DNA of 64,000 nt from Bacteroidota bacterium (lineage in GTDB: Bacteria; Bacteroidota; Bacteroidia; Flavobacteriales; Flavobacteriaceae). Position 1 is the stretch's first letter. Every line of letters starts with the position of its first letter. The DNA lies in assembly GCA_029557895.1 (NCBI GenBank), contig JAKQHT010000003.1, positions 124,001-188,000 on the forward strand, read 5' to 3'. The position numbers and the translations under genes are program-made. Below, in pieces: positions 45,609-56,400 of this stretch. The notes beneath the pieces were generated by a model. That model was not told where the DNA came from, did not search any database, and saw only the letters and a list, made by a program, of their open reading frames with translations.

Positions 45609-46377
45609 GAAAAACTTTCAGTTCATCGGGTTCGGGAAGTGGATAGAATTTGATAGCCTCAAAGTTGTCGATATTTTCGGTAATTGCCAATGTGCCTACA
45701 TAATCGGGAGATATGTGAAAGCTTAATGCGTTAATGGTCCTAAAATCAGATAATAATGATGATGGAACAATGTGTAGTCCTTCGGTTACGGGTATTTTGC
45801 ACAAATTGTCATCAATACCTTTGCCGGTAGCTTTTACGATGGCTTCTTTTCGTGTCCAGAGTTTATAAAATGTGTAATGTTTATCAGTGCTGTTGGCAAG
45901 GGTATCAATTTCAGCGTCACTAAAGACCGTTGGTAGAATTTCTTCAAAATCAAAATTGGTGTTAATAAACTCTACATCAACACCTAAATCGCAATTGCCA
46001 AGCGCTATGAGAGCATAATCGCCTGCATGTGCCACATTAAAAAAAACCGATGGGTGTGATGGTAAGTATGGTTTTTTGTTGTCGTGTGTTTCAAAAGTGA
46101 TTTTTGAAATTTCCGATCCTGTTTCAACGGCCAGTACATATTTGAGCATACTACGGCAAATGATAAATCTGTTTCTGTCTTTTATATGCCTGTATCTTTC
46201 TGCTCTTTGTACTTCAGCAGGGATTAAGATTTTGGTTAAAAGATATGCAATACCATGATATTTAGGCAGTTCAATTTTGAATAGCTTTAGCTTCGTTTTA
46301 TAGGTTTCTTTTTTCGACGTATCAAAAAAATCAATTTCGAGTGTTTTGCACAGCAGCTTGCTTTCAGAACTATTCAT
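45595..46377 (-). CDS. Sfp-type 4'-phosphopantetheinyl transferase
   Basis: 260 aa from the ATG at 46377, inside the last codons of the NRPS gene; an upstream start at 46422 would add 15 residues within that gene. Sfp signatures: KPYLPSHPSVFFNVAHAGDYAL (SHS/AH region), then LGVDVEFIN with the magnesium-binding aspartate and glutamate, then FYKLWTRKEAIVKATGKG. It transfers the phosphopantetheine arm of CoA to carrier-protein serines. Overlap with the NRPS gene implies a dedicated activator for the three carrier domains encoded upstream. Overlaps parC at the 3' ends. Confidence 0.94.
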   Translation of the reverse strand: MNSSESKLLCKTLEIDFFDTSKKETYKTKLKLFKIELPKYHGIAYLLTKILIPAEVQRAERYRHIKDRNRFIICRSMLKYVLAVETGSEISKITFETHDNKKPYLPSHPSVFFNVAHAGDYALIALGNCDLGVDVEFINTNFDFEEILPTVFSDAEIDTLANSTDKHYTFYKLWTRKEAIVKATGKGIDDNLCKIPVTEGLHIVPSSLLSDFRTINALSFHISPDYVGTLAITENIDNFEAIKFYPLPEPDELKVFLKTI

Positions 46378-49300
46378 TTTCTTTATCCAAGAGACTTTGA
46401 AGTATTTTGGCGCATTCTTCAACAGCTGGAGAAATCAGCAGTTCAGAGTGGTTGCCGGGCATCAAATGTTTGCGGACGCCTCCCAAAGCTGCTCTTTTCC
46501 ATCCCAAGGTGTCATAATCATGGGCAAAATAGATGTCTTCGCTAGACCTGAACAAATCGACCTGTATATCCTGTGGTACAAGATTGTAGCGCCTGTAGGC
46601 CAATTCGAGCATATCGTCAATTTTTGGCGAGCGGTTGAATTGCATCTCAAACTGTTTTTCCCTCCCATGTTTTAATCGTAAACCGAATCCTTCAAACTTC
46701 AATTTCAACAATTCCTTTCTTCGCTTGAAATTTTTGGAACTGCTGAACATGTCAAAGCCCATGTAAAATAACTGGCATATATTATATAGCTTTGCAGTCA
46801 TTTTTTTCTTAAATGGGTTGGAGTGGAAGTAATGAGGATAAACATAAGAATCCAAAAGGGCAATGATTTTTGCCTCTTTTCCTTCAGCTTTAAGTTGTTT
46901 TACCATTTCAAAAGCGACAATACCTCCAAAAGAAAAACCACCCAACAAATAAGGTCCGTTTGGATTGACGGTCTTGATTTCAGAAATATAATGCGCAGCC
47001 ATATCTTCTATGGTGTCAAGCGGCTCAATATCACCGCTTAAGCCTTTGGCTTGCAATCCATACACAGGTTGGTCGTTATCGAGATTGTCTGCTAAATTCT
47101 TAAATAGAAGCACATTATGGTCAGCTCCATGTATAATGAAAAGTGGGATTTTGGTTCCTTTGGGTTGCAATGGTACCAATGAATCCCAAGAAATGATATT
47201 CTTGTCGAGATAAGCAGCCAATTTTTCAATGGTTGGATGTTCCAGCAACGAGGCGAGCGGCAGCCTGTTTCCGGTTTGTTTCTCTATTTGCGTCATCACT
47301 TTTACAGCGATGAGCGAATGGCCGCCCAATTCGAAAAAGTCACTTTGGATATCAATTTTGTCAATTCCCAAACAGTCTTGCCAAATGGCCGCTATGAGTT
47401 GTTCAGATGCGGTACGGGCTTCATTAAACTCTTGTTTTGAGCCAATTGCCGATAAGGAATTTGCCAATGTTTTACGGTCTATTTTTCCGTTTAAAGTGGT
47501 TGGAAATTCATTAATAGGGATAATTTCATTGGGAACCATGTGCATGGGCAATCGCTCCTTTAAATAGCTTTTCCATGTCGATTCAGAATTTTTGAATGCG
47601 GTCGCATTACTGATGGTTGCAAATGCTTTTAGCTGGTCATTATGAACCAAAACCACAGCAGAGGCAATGCCGTCAATACTGCCTACGGCTTCTTCAATTT
47701 CGCCGAGTTCGATGCGGTGTCCGCGTATTTTTACTTGATCGTCAACTCTGCCCAAACACTGTATTTCACCCGACTTCAGCAATTGTCCCAAATCGCCAGT
47801 ACGGTATATTTTGTTGCCCGATGATGTATTGAATGTGTCGGCAAGAAATTTTTCATTGGTCAATTCGGGGCGTTTCCAATAACCTTGTGCCACGCCGTCA
47901 CCACCAATGACAATTTCACCTACTTGCCCGGGAGGCATTAAACGACCTTGTTCATTTAATATGTAAACTTGAGTGTTGGCTATGGGTTTACCTATGGTGA
48001 GCAATTCGTCGTCCATCAAAATTTGCTTGGTAGTTGACCAAACCGTGGTTTCGGTTGGGCCGTACATGTTCCAAAGTTCATCAACTTTTGCCAATAGTTT
48101 TTTTGCCAAAGACATTGGTAGTTGTTCGCCACCACACAACGCTTTGATAGGTAGTCTGTTGTCCCATCCGGTATCAAACAGCATTTGCCACGTGGTAGGC
48201 GTGGCCTGCAACATGGTTATGGATTCGTCTTTTACATATTCGAGCAATAATCGGCCGTCTTTTGCAATTTCTTCATTTGCAATAATCAAAGTTGCACCAC
48301 TCAAAAGTGGTATGTAAAGTTCAAGTCCGGCTATGTCAAAAGAAATCGTGGTAATTGATAAAAGCCTGTCATTTTCTTTTATGCCAGGTTCTTTTATCAT
48401 GCTGTAAAGAAAGTTTACCAAATTTTTGTGAGTGATCGGCACACCTTTGGGTTTTCCGGTAGAACCGGAAGTGTACAGGATGTATGCAATCTGGTTGTTA
48501 TTGACTTTTATATCAATGGGATGCTTTGGGTATTGTTTAAGATGCTGTGATAAATCTTCAATATATAATGTTTGTGAATTACCCAATGCACCGGTAAAAT
48601 CTTTTGAGGTTATCAAAAGTTGCGCTCCTGAATCTTCTACCATCAGTTCCAACCTGCTTTTGGGATAGGTTGGGTCCAATGGGAGGTAAGCAGCGCCACA
48701 GCGCATAATGGCCATTAGTGTGATAACAAGTTCTGATGACCTTGGCAATGCAACACCCACAATATGATCGGGCGCAACGCCTTTTTCAATAAGCAAATGC
48801 GAAAGTTGGTTTGCTTTTTGGTCAAAATCTTCATAGGAAATTTCGTCTTTGCCAAATTTAACAGCCGTTTTTTGCTTATAATTTTGCGATGCAATTGAAA
48901 TCAATTCATGCAATGGTAACTGCGGATAGTCCACTTTGGTATTGTTCAACGCAACATACGCAGCATCATCGGTTTTTATGGTTTCGGAAATTTTGATATC
49001 GGGATTGGCCACCACATTGGCAATGATGCTTTCCCAAGACGCCATCATTTCACGAATGGTTTCGGGCTTGAACAAGTTGGAATTGTACTGCCACTCCAAA
49101 ACGAGGCTTTCGGACGAACCTGTTGCGTTCATGAAAATTTCGAAGGTTTCAAAAGCCCTTGGGTTACTTTTAAGTTCATAGTCCAATCCCGAAAACGACA
49201 CTGCAGAAGTCATGCCCATGTCTATATTGAAAGAAACCGGAACCAATGGTACCCTTGAAGGGTCTCTGGCGATGTTTAACTTTTGGAGCAGTTCGCCAAA

Positions 49301-50350
49301 ACTCAATTTCTGATGGTCATAAGCATCAAAGAGTTGTGTGTTACGCTGTTTTAAATAGTTGATGAAACTGGTGTTTGGGTCAATTTTGCTTCGAAGGGGC
49401 AACAAATTTACGCAATGTCCAATCATTTGGGTTTTGCCACTTGCGGCTTGGTCGGCAGAAGGCAAGCCCAAAACAATGTCGTTTTGGTTGGTCTGTGAAT
49501 ACAAAAACAGCTCAAAAGACGATAAGAGCGTGGTAACCAAACTGCATCCTGCCTTGATACCGGTTTTTTTTAGGGCATCCAGAAGTGATTTGTCCATTTG
49601 GAAATCCAATCGTTCACTTTTGAAGGTCCTGATTTTTGGTCTTGGAAAATCTGTGGGCAGGGTCAGTTGCGGCACATTGCCTTTATACTGGTCGAGCCAG
49701 AATTTCACATTGTCACGGTACTCCTCACTGGACAAATAGATTTGCTGTTCATCGGCATAAGCACAATAACTTTCTGGCTTGGGCAGGTTGTGTTGCGTAT
49801 TCAGAACACTTGCAGAATAGAGGCTTCCCAATTCTTCGAGCATGATGCCTATGGACCAACCATCGCATATAATATGGTGCGCCGTGAGTATCAAATGGTG
49901 TTCTGTTTCCGATGATTTAATCAGGCCGACCTTAAATAACGGTCCTTTTACCAAATCAAAAATATAATTGGCATCATCGTTAAGGTATGTTTTTATGGCC
50001 GTATTTTTTTCGGCTTCACCCAATGTTGATATATCCAGCTGGTTAATCTGAATCTGGATACTCTTAAAAATGGTCATAAAACGGCCATCGGTACTGAAAA
50101 CCGAGCGCAATGCTTCATGGCGGTCCACAACGGTTTGGATAGCATCCAAAAGTGCTTTTTTATTCAAATCGCCGCGCAAGGTTAGTGTAACGGACTCATT
50201 GTAAGCTCTGTTGGCATCTATATCGCCCAATTTACAGGCAATCCATATTTCCGCTTGAGGTTGTGTTGTGTAGCCTATGCGCTGTATGGCCGGTCCTGCA
50301 AACGGGTCGAAAGTGGTTTTGTTTTCAGAGACGATGGATGGTTCTTTCAT
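46370..50350 (-). CDS. Nonribosomal peptide synthetase, C-A-PCP-TE
   Basis: 1326 aa. Condensation domain (about 30-460) with intact HHxxxDG: H158, H159, D163. Adenylation domain (about 475-975) with ILYTSGSTGKPKG, NMYGPTETT and NGKIDRK. The ten pocket residues, aligned by eye to the GrsA Phe domain, read DILQLGMVWK, which matches the published glycine pattern DILQLGxxWK. PCP serine S1012 in LGGHSLIAV. Thioesterase (about 1075-1320) with GFSFGG, nucleophile S1140, and histidine in PGNHSELL. The protein is the last module: it receives the aminated chain from the hybrid protein upstream, adds an amino acid and releases product by hydrolysis or cyclisation. Located 56 nt after that gene. Confidence 0.95.
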   Translation of the reverse strand: MKEPSIVSENKTTFDPFAGPAIQRIGYTTQPQAEIWIACKLGDIDANRAYNESVTLTLRGDLNKKALLDAIQTVVDRHEALRSVFSTDGRFMTIFKSIQIQINQLDISTLGEAEKNTAIKTYLNDDANYIFDLVKGPLFKVGLIKSSETEHHLILTAHHIICDGWSIGIMLEELGSLYSASVLNTQHNLPKPESYCAYADEQQIYLSSEEYRDNVKFWLDQYKGNVPQLTLPTDFPRPKIRTFKSERLDFQMDKSLLDALKKTGIKAGCSLVTTLLSSFELFLYSQTNQNDIVLGLPSADQAASGKTQMIGHCVNLLPLRSKIDPNTSFINYLKQRNTQLFDAYDHQKLSFGELLQKLNIARDPSRVPLVPVSFNIDMGMTSAVSFSGLDYELKSNPRAFETFEIFMNATGSSESLVLEWQYNSNLFKPETIREMMASWESIIANVVANPDIKISETIKTDDAAYVALNNTKVDYPQLPLHELISIASQNYKQKTAVKFGKDEISYEDFDQKANQLSHLLIEKGVAPDHIVGVALPRSSELVITLMAIMRCGAAYLPLDPTYPKSRLELMVEDSGAQLLITSKDFTGALGNSQTLYIEDLSQHLKQYPKHPIDIKVNNNQIAYILYTSGSTGKPKGVPITHKNLVNFLYSMIKEPGIKENDRLLSITTISFDIAGLELYIPLLSGATLIIANEEIAKDGRLLLEYVKDESITMLQATPTTWQMLFDTGWDNRLPIKALCGGEQLPMSLAKKLLAKVDELWNMYGPTETTVWSTTKQILMDDELLTIGKPIANTQVYILNEQGRLMPPGQVGEIVIGGDGVAQGYWKRPELTNEKFLADTFNTSSGNKIYRTGDLGQLLKSGEIQCLGRVDDQVKIRGHRIELGEIEEAVGSIDGIASAVVLVHNDQLKAFATISNATAFKNSESTWKSYLKERLPMHMVPNEIIPINEFPTTLNGKIDRKTLANSLSAIGSKQEFNEARTASEQLIAAIWQDCLGIDKIDIQSDFFELGGHSLIAVKVMTQIEKQTGNRLPLASLLEHPTIEKLAAYLDKNIISWDSLVPLQPKGTKIPLFIIHGADHNVLLFKNLADNLDNDQPVYGLQAKGLSGDIEPLDTIEDMAAHYISEIKTVNPNGPYLLGGFSFGGIVAFEMVKQLKAEGKEAKIIALLDSYVYPHYFHSNPFKKKMTAKLYNICQLFYMGFDMFSSSKNFKRRKELLKLKFEGFGLRLKHGREKQFEMQFNRSPKIDDMLELAYRRYNLVPQDIQVDLFRSSEDIYFAHDYDTLGWKRAALGGVRKHLMPGNHSELLISPAVEECAKILQSLLDKENE

Positions 50351-50406
50351 CGGTAAATAAAACGGTTAATACTGATTAATAATGGTTGTAAGGATTGATA
50401 TAAAGA

Positions 50407-53400
50407 CTATTTTAATTCTAATTTTTGAAATGCGCCTTCATTTTTTTCATCTGGTACAAACCAAGCGGGATTTCCTGACTCATCCATTCCCAATCGAGCT
50501 CCCGGTTTTGGCGGATGGTTCAGGTCATCAGAGGATTTAATATCTGGATTATTTGAAGGTCCTATCTGGTTTGTTTGAAGAATCCCTGTGTCAATAAGTT
50601 TTTCGGTACTTTCAATCATGCATTTAATGATGAAATCAACTTCTTCCTCTTTGTAAGCTTCGGTCATAAAGCATGGGAAACCATCCCAGATATGCACGCC
50701 TTTCAATCGCATCAGTACAAAAATCAATTCGGCATAAGGAATTTCTTCAAGGAAGGTCAATCGCCACAACGATTTGTAATAATTGATTTCAAGAGGCAGG
50801 TTTTTTGATTTGAAATATGTGTTGAGCTCATTGGCCAAGCGTTCTGTCATGTTTGACAGGTTTTCTTGTAGTTTTGGACCGCTTTCCTTTAAGTGCAATA
50901 AAGATGCTTTTGCACTAGCCAATGCCAAAGGATGACGGACAAAGGTTCCTGCAAAATAGGTCACGCCCACTTCAGGGAAAGAATCATCGCCAAACTGCCA
51001 GTGGCCGCCATCGAGCGCATCCATGAATTTTGTTTTTCCAGCTATGGCGCCTATGGACAAGCCACCACCGATAACTTTGCCGTAGGTAGCAATATCAGCC
51101 TTTATGCCATAGATACCCTGCATACCTTGAGGGTGCATACGGAAACCGGTGATGATTTCGTCAAAAATGAGTGCGGTATTGGACTGTTCTGTAATTTTGC
51201 GAACTTCTTTCACAAAATCCAAAGGACGGAATTCCGGTCTTCTACTTTGTACTGGCTCTACAAGGACCGCAGCCAACTCGTGTGCTCTTTCCCTGATGAT
51301 TTGTAAGCTTTCTTCGGTGCCATAATCCAAAATCAACATATTCTGGACCGATCCGGGCATAATGCCGGGAGCTGCAGGGAACGTTTTTTTGACTTTTGAA
51401 CCTCTTACCAAAACCTCATCGATGATACCGTGATACGAACGTGAAAACGCCACAATCAAAGACTTTCCTGTTACGGTTCTGGCAATACGCATGGCGCCCA
51501 AAATGGCTTCAGAACCCGTGTTGCAAAGGGCGGAGCGGTCGTGTTGGGTGAGTTCGCAAAGCAATTCACAGACTTCGCCGGCCAATGGGTGTTGTGGGCC
51601 AACTTCATAACCAAGTTCCACTTGCTCGTGCAACGCTTTTTTAATGAATTCTGGCTGATGGCCAAACAGGCAGGAACCGAAACCATTCAATGCATCGATG
51701 TATTGGTTGCCGTCCAAATCCCATAATTTGTTACCGTCCGATTTTCCGATAACCAAAGGATATACCATCTCTTTGGTTAAAGGTTTGAAGCCCGAAACCA
51801 CCCTTGGGTCAGACATATGCGCACGGTGCTTTTGGGTATAGGATTTGCTTCCGGCTGTTTTTTTGTTGTATTCCGCAGCCAATTCCTTGATGAAAGCGTT
51901 CTGTTGTTCGTTAAGCTCCGTTACTTGTTTTTCTATTTTAGGGGAAGCGCCAAAAGGTTTTTTATGTTCTTTTTTTTCATCTTCGGTAAGCACATCGGAA
52001 GTTGAAGTGGTATTCTGTACCGTTTTTGTATCATTTTTGGGCATTGGTGCTGGAGCTTGCTGAACCGTTACCGGCGCAGGAGCAGCGACAGGGTTGAAGC
52101 CTTGTAGCAATTCCATTTGCTTGCCCAAAATTTGCAATTGCTGGGCAATAAGTCCCATGGCAGATGTTGTATCGCCGTAAGTAACATTGCTGGTCATCTG
52201 TACAGGAGCGGGCGACATTGTTGGAGCACTGTGCTGAATTGGAGCACTTGCCTGGATTGGAGCACTTACAGTAGGTTGGGCTGCAGTTACGGGTTCTGGA
52301 GCGAAACGGTCTGCTGGTAGGTTGGCGTCCAAATGGGCGGCCAATAGGTTGGGCGTACCAAATTCTGCATTCAACTGTCGGAAAGTAATCGGCGTATCAA
52401 ATTCATTTTTGCAGGTGATGGCCATTTGGGTCAACACAAGGGAATCAAGACCAAGTTCCAAAAAGTTGTTATCATAATCGGAACTGCTCAATTCCGTTCC
52501 TGAGGTATTTAAAACGATTTCAGAGATTTTTTCGAGAATCGCGGCTTTTCTGTTAGGTTGCATTGTGTTCATTTGTGTTTGTATAGGATAAGTGTTTGTG
52601 TCTGTATTTAAATTTGAATCTAATGACTGTATTGGTGTTTCTATGTGCGCAAAGGTTTCTGTGTGTGGTGGTTCTGCCCAACATAGTTTACGGTCAAAAA
52701 CATAGGAAGGTAACCAAACTTTATGTCTGGTTTGTCCTTTATAGAAAGCTTGCCAATCGGGTTCTATTCCTTTGAGCCAAAGTTGACCAAGAGCCGATAA
52801 GACCGTGTGATAGGCGTTTTCGGAGTCATCGGGAATGACCAAGCTCGATATGGCGCTAGCTGATTTTGAGTTCTTTTTCTGTTGCGACAAAGTGGTCAGT
52901 GCACGACCAGGACCTACTTCCAATAAAACGATGTCTTCTTGGTCCAATGCCGTGTCCATTGCATTTGAAAAACGGACGGTGGCACGTAAGTGATTGGTCC
53001 AATAATTGGGGTCAGTAGCTTCTGAATCGGTCAGCCAATCGCCAGTCACTGTAGAAATGATTGGGATTCTGGGGATGTTCAAAGTCACTTTTTGGACCTC
53101 GTTATTGAAAATGCCCAAAACGGGATCCATCATCGTGGAATGAAATGCATGGCTCGTAAGGAGCAGTCGGTTCGGGATTTCTTTTTCATCCAATACTTTT
53201 GTAAAGGCTTCAATTGCTGCATCTTTGCCGGAAACCACACAAAGTTGATCAGAATTTACAGCAGCAACTGACAGGTTTTCAGGCAATATTTCGGATAAAT
53301 GTTCATAAGAAGTCCTCACGGATAGCATACTGCCTCCTGGAAGGTCGCTTACCAATTTTCCGCGTACGGCCACCAAGGACAGTGCGTCTTTCAACGAAAA

Positions 53401-56400
53401 TACACCTGACAAATGTGCCGCGACAAATTCGCCGATACTGTGTCCGCAAAGCATGGTAGGTTGGATGCCCCAACTCATCCATAGTTGCGATAGTGCATAT
53501 TCCACGACAAACAAGGCTGGTTGCGTATATTGTGTGTCTTTTAATTTTTCTTCCGCCTCCTGCGAATGGGTTTCGGGATAAATTATAGAAAGGATATCAA
53601 TATCAAATCCGGTTTTCAAAATATCGGCACATTGGTCAACTGCTTTTCTGAAAACGTCCTCATGGTCGTATAGGGCACGCCCCATTTGAAGATATTGCGC
53701 TCCTTGTCCCGGAAACAAAAAGGCAAGGTTGCTCGGAACGACTTTTAAATCTGAAGATTTAATGGTAGTCGCATTATTGGATAATAATTGTTCGTAGGCA
53801 TTTACTGCATCGGTAGCCAAAACAAAACTACGCTTTCTGAACGTGTCTCTGGTAGCAGTAAGTGAATGTGCAACATCTGCCAAATCAATAGCTTCCGAAG
53901 ATTTTATAAATTGTCCCAATGCTGATTGATATCCATCAAGACTGTTTTTTGATTTTGCCGACCAAGTGAGAAGTTGCAAAGGTTTGCCAGGGCTGGAAAC
54001 AACTTTCGGATTTTCATATTCTTCGACGATTATGTGCACATTGGTACCGCCCACACCAAAGGAACTGACTCCTGCACGACGTTTTCCCTCACAGTCCCAA
54101 TCTTTTAACGTACTGTTCACATAGAACGGACTGTTCTCAAAATCGATGGCAGGATTGGGGTTTTCATATCCCAAAGACGCCGGGATTTTTTTGTTTTTTA
54201 AAGCTAATACTGTTTTTATAACACCGGCAACGCCTGCTGCTGCTGTGAGGTGCCCCATATTGCTTTTGATGGATCCAATGGCGCAATATCCCTTTTTTTG
54301 TTGAGGACCGAATGCCAAATTCAAACCCTCAAATTCAATTGGGTCTCCCACGGGAGTTGCCGTTCCGTGCGTTTCAACATACGAGATTTCCGATGGGTCG
54401 ATCTGTGCGTCGCGTAATGCGCTGACAATGGCTCCTGCTTCGCCTTCGGTACTTGGTGCCGTGAAACTGCCCTTGTTGCCGCCATCGTTATTGATGCCCA
54501 CTCCTTTGATTACGCCATATATGGTATCGCCGTCTTTTTCGGCATCTTCCAAACGTTTTAATAAGATGGCACCAGCGCCGTCGCTGAAAACAGTTCCTTT
54601 TCCGTTGGCATCAAATGAGCGGCAATGACCATCTGGACTCAACATGGAACCTTCCTGGTACAAATGCCCGCTGTTGATGGGAGAGGTCACACTGGATCCG
54701 CCTGCCAAGGCTACATCGCAATGGTTGTTTCTGACCGCATCTACCGCAACTGCAATGGCGAGCAAAGAGGTTGAGCATGCAGAATGGACGCTAACGGCGG
54801 GTCCTTTCAGGTTCAATTGGTAGGATGTTTTTGATCCTATATAATCTTTTTCGTTTAAGGTATTGATTTGCAACATCCCAATCAGATCGACCAGCTCTTT
54901 ATTGGGAAGTACGTTATTCATAAAATAGGTGTTTGTACCTGTTCCTGCATAAACGCCAATTCTCCCTTTGTAATGTTTTGGCAAGTGTCCTGTTTGTTCG
55001 AGGGTTTCCCAAGCAATCTCCAAAAACAGACGATGCTGTGGGTCCATGGCTTCGGCCCATTTTGGGTTAATGCCAAAAAACAACGGGTCAAATTCTTTTG
55101 CCGAAGGCACAACGCCTCGGGCCGCAACATATAATGGGTCTTTTCGGAGTTTTTCGGGGATGGATTGGTCGAGTTCTTCAGGAGTGAAAAATGTAATGGT
55201 TTCTTTTCCGTTTTCCAGTACATCCCAAAGTTCGGCAATGGTCAAAGCACCCGGAAATCTTCCGGACATACCGATAATGGCCACATCTTTAGTGGTTTTG
55301 CTTTCCATTGGTCTGGAATAGTCTGCCAAAGATTCGCTTTTTTCCATCGTTTTCAGATAATCTGAAAGTCCTGCAATGGTTGGGAATTGGTAAATTTTGG
55401 TTACGGGAATTTTCAGGTTGAAGCGTTTCCGCAGTTGGGTTATCATTTTTTGTGTGAGGAGCGAGGTGCCGCCCATGTCAAAAAAATTGTCGTCGATGCC
55501 AATAGCAGGAATTTGAAGTAATTCGCTCCAAACAGACGCTATATTTTTTTCGAGCTCGGTTCGAGGTTTTCTCAATAACGGTGCCGATTCTGGTCTGACA
55601 TATTCTGGGGCAGGCAGCTTTTTCTTATCAATTTTTCCATTGGTTGTGATCGGGAATTCCTTGACCCACATAAAAAATGAAGGAATCATATAATCCGGGA
55701 GGATTTCTTCGAGTTGTGCTTTTATGGCATTCGTATCCTGCTCGGAGACTTCGGATTGCAAATAGGCGACCAACCTGGGTTCGCCTCCAAGAAAGTTACT
55801 GACTATTACTGCATTTTTCTTAATGGTGGGAAAAGAATCAAGAACGGTTTCAATTTCTCCAAGTTCTATACGATGCCCCCTCACTTTGACCTGATGGTCT
55901 TTGCGTCCGAGGCATTGGATTTGTCCGTTTGGCAAAAGCTTCCCCAAATCGCCTGATAGGTACATTTTGCCATGGGTTTGTGGATCATCGACAAAACGTT
56001 CGGTGTTCAGTTCCGGCCTGTTCAAGTAGCCGAGCGATACACCATCACCACCGATGACTATTTCGCCAACCTCACCATCTGCCACAGCATTACCGTTGTC
56101 ATCCAACATGTAAATATTGACGTTGGCAACTGGTTTGCCCACGGTAATGGGGTCATCCGATTTTAAAATTTTGGTCAATATGGCACAAACAGTGGTTTCC
56201 GTTGGGCCATAGATATTCCACAATTCGCTACATAGGTCGATAAGTTTGTGCGCCAAGCTCATTGGGACGGGTTCCCCTCCGATCAGCGCTTTAAGATTCA
56301 GTGGTTTTGACCAATCGGAATCTAAAAGTATCTGCCAGATACTGGGTGTGCCCCACATCATGGTAATGTTCTCTTTTTGGGCTATTTCCAGTAGTAATTG

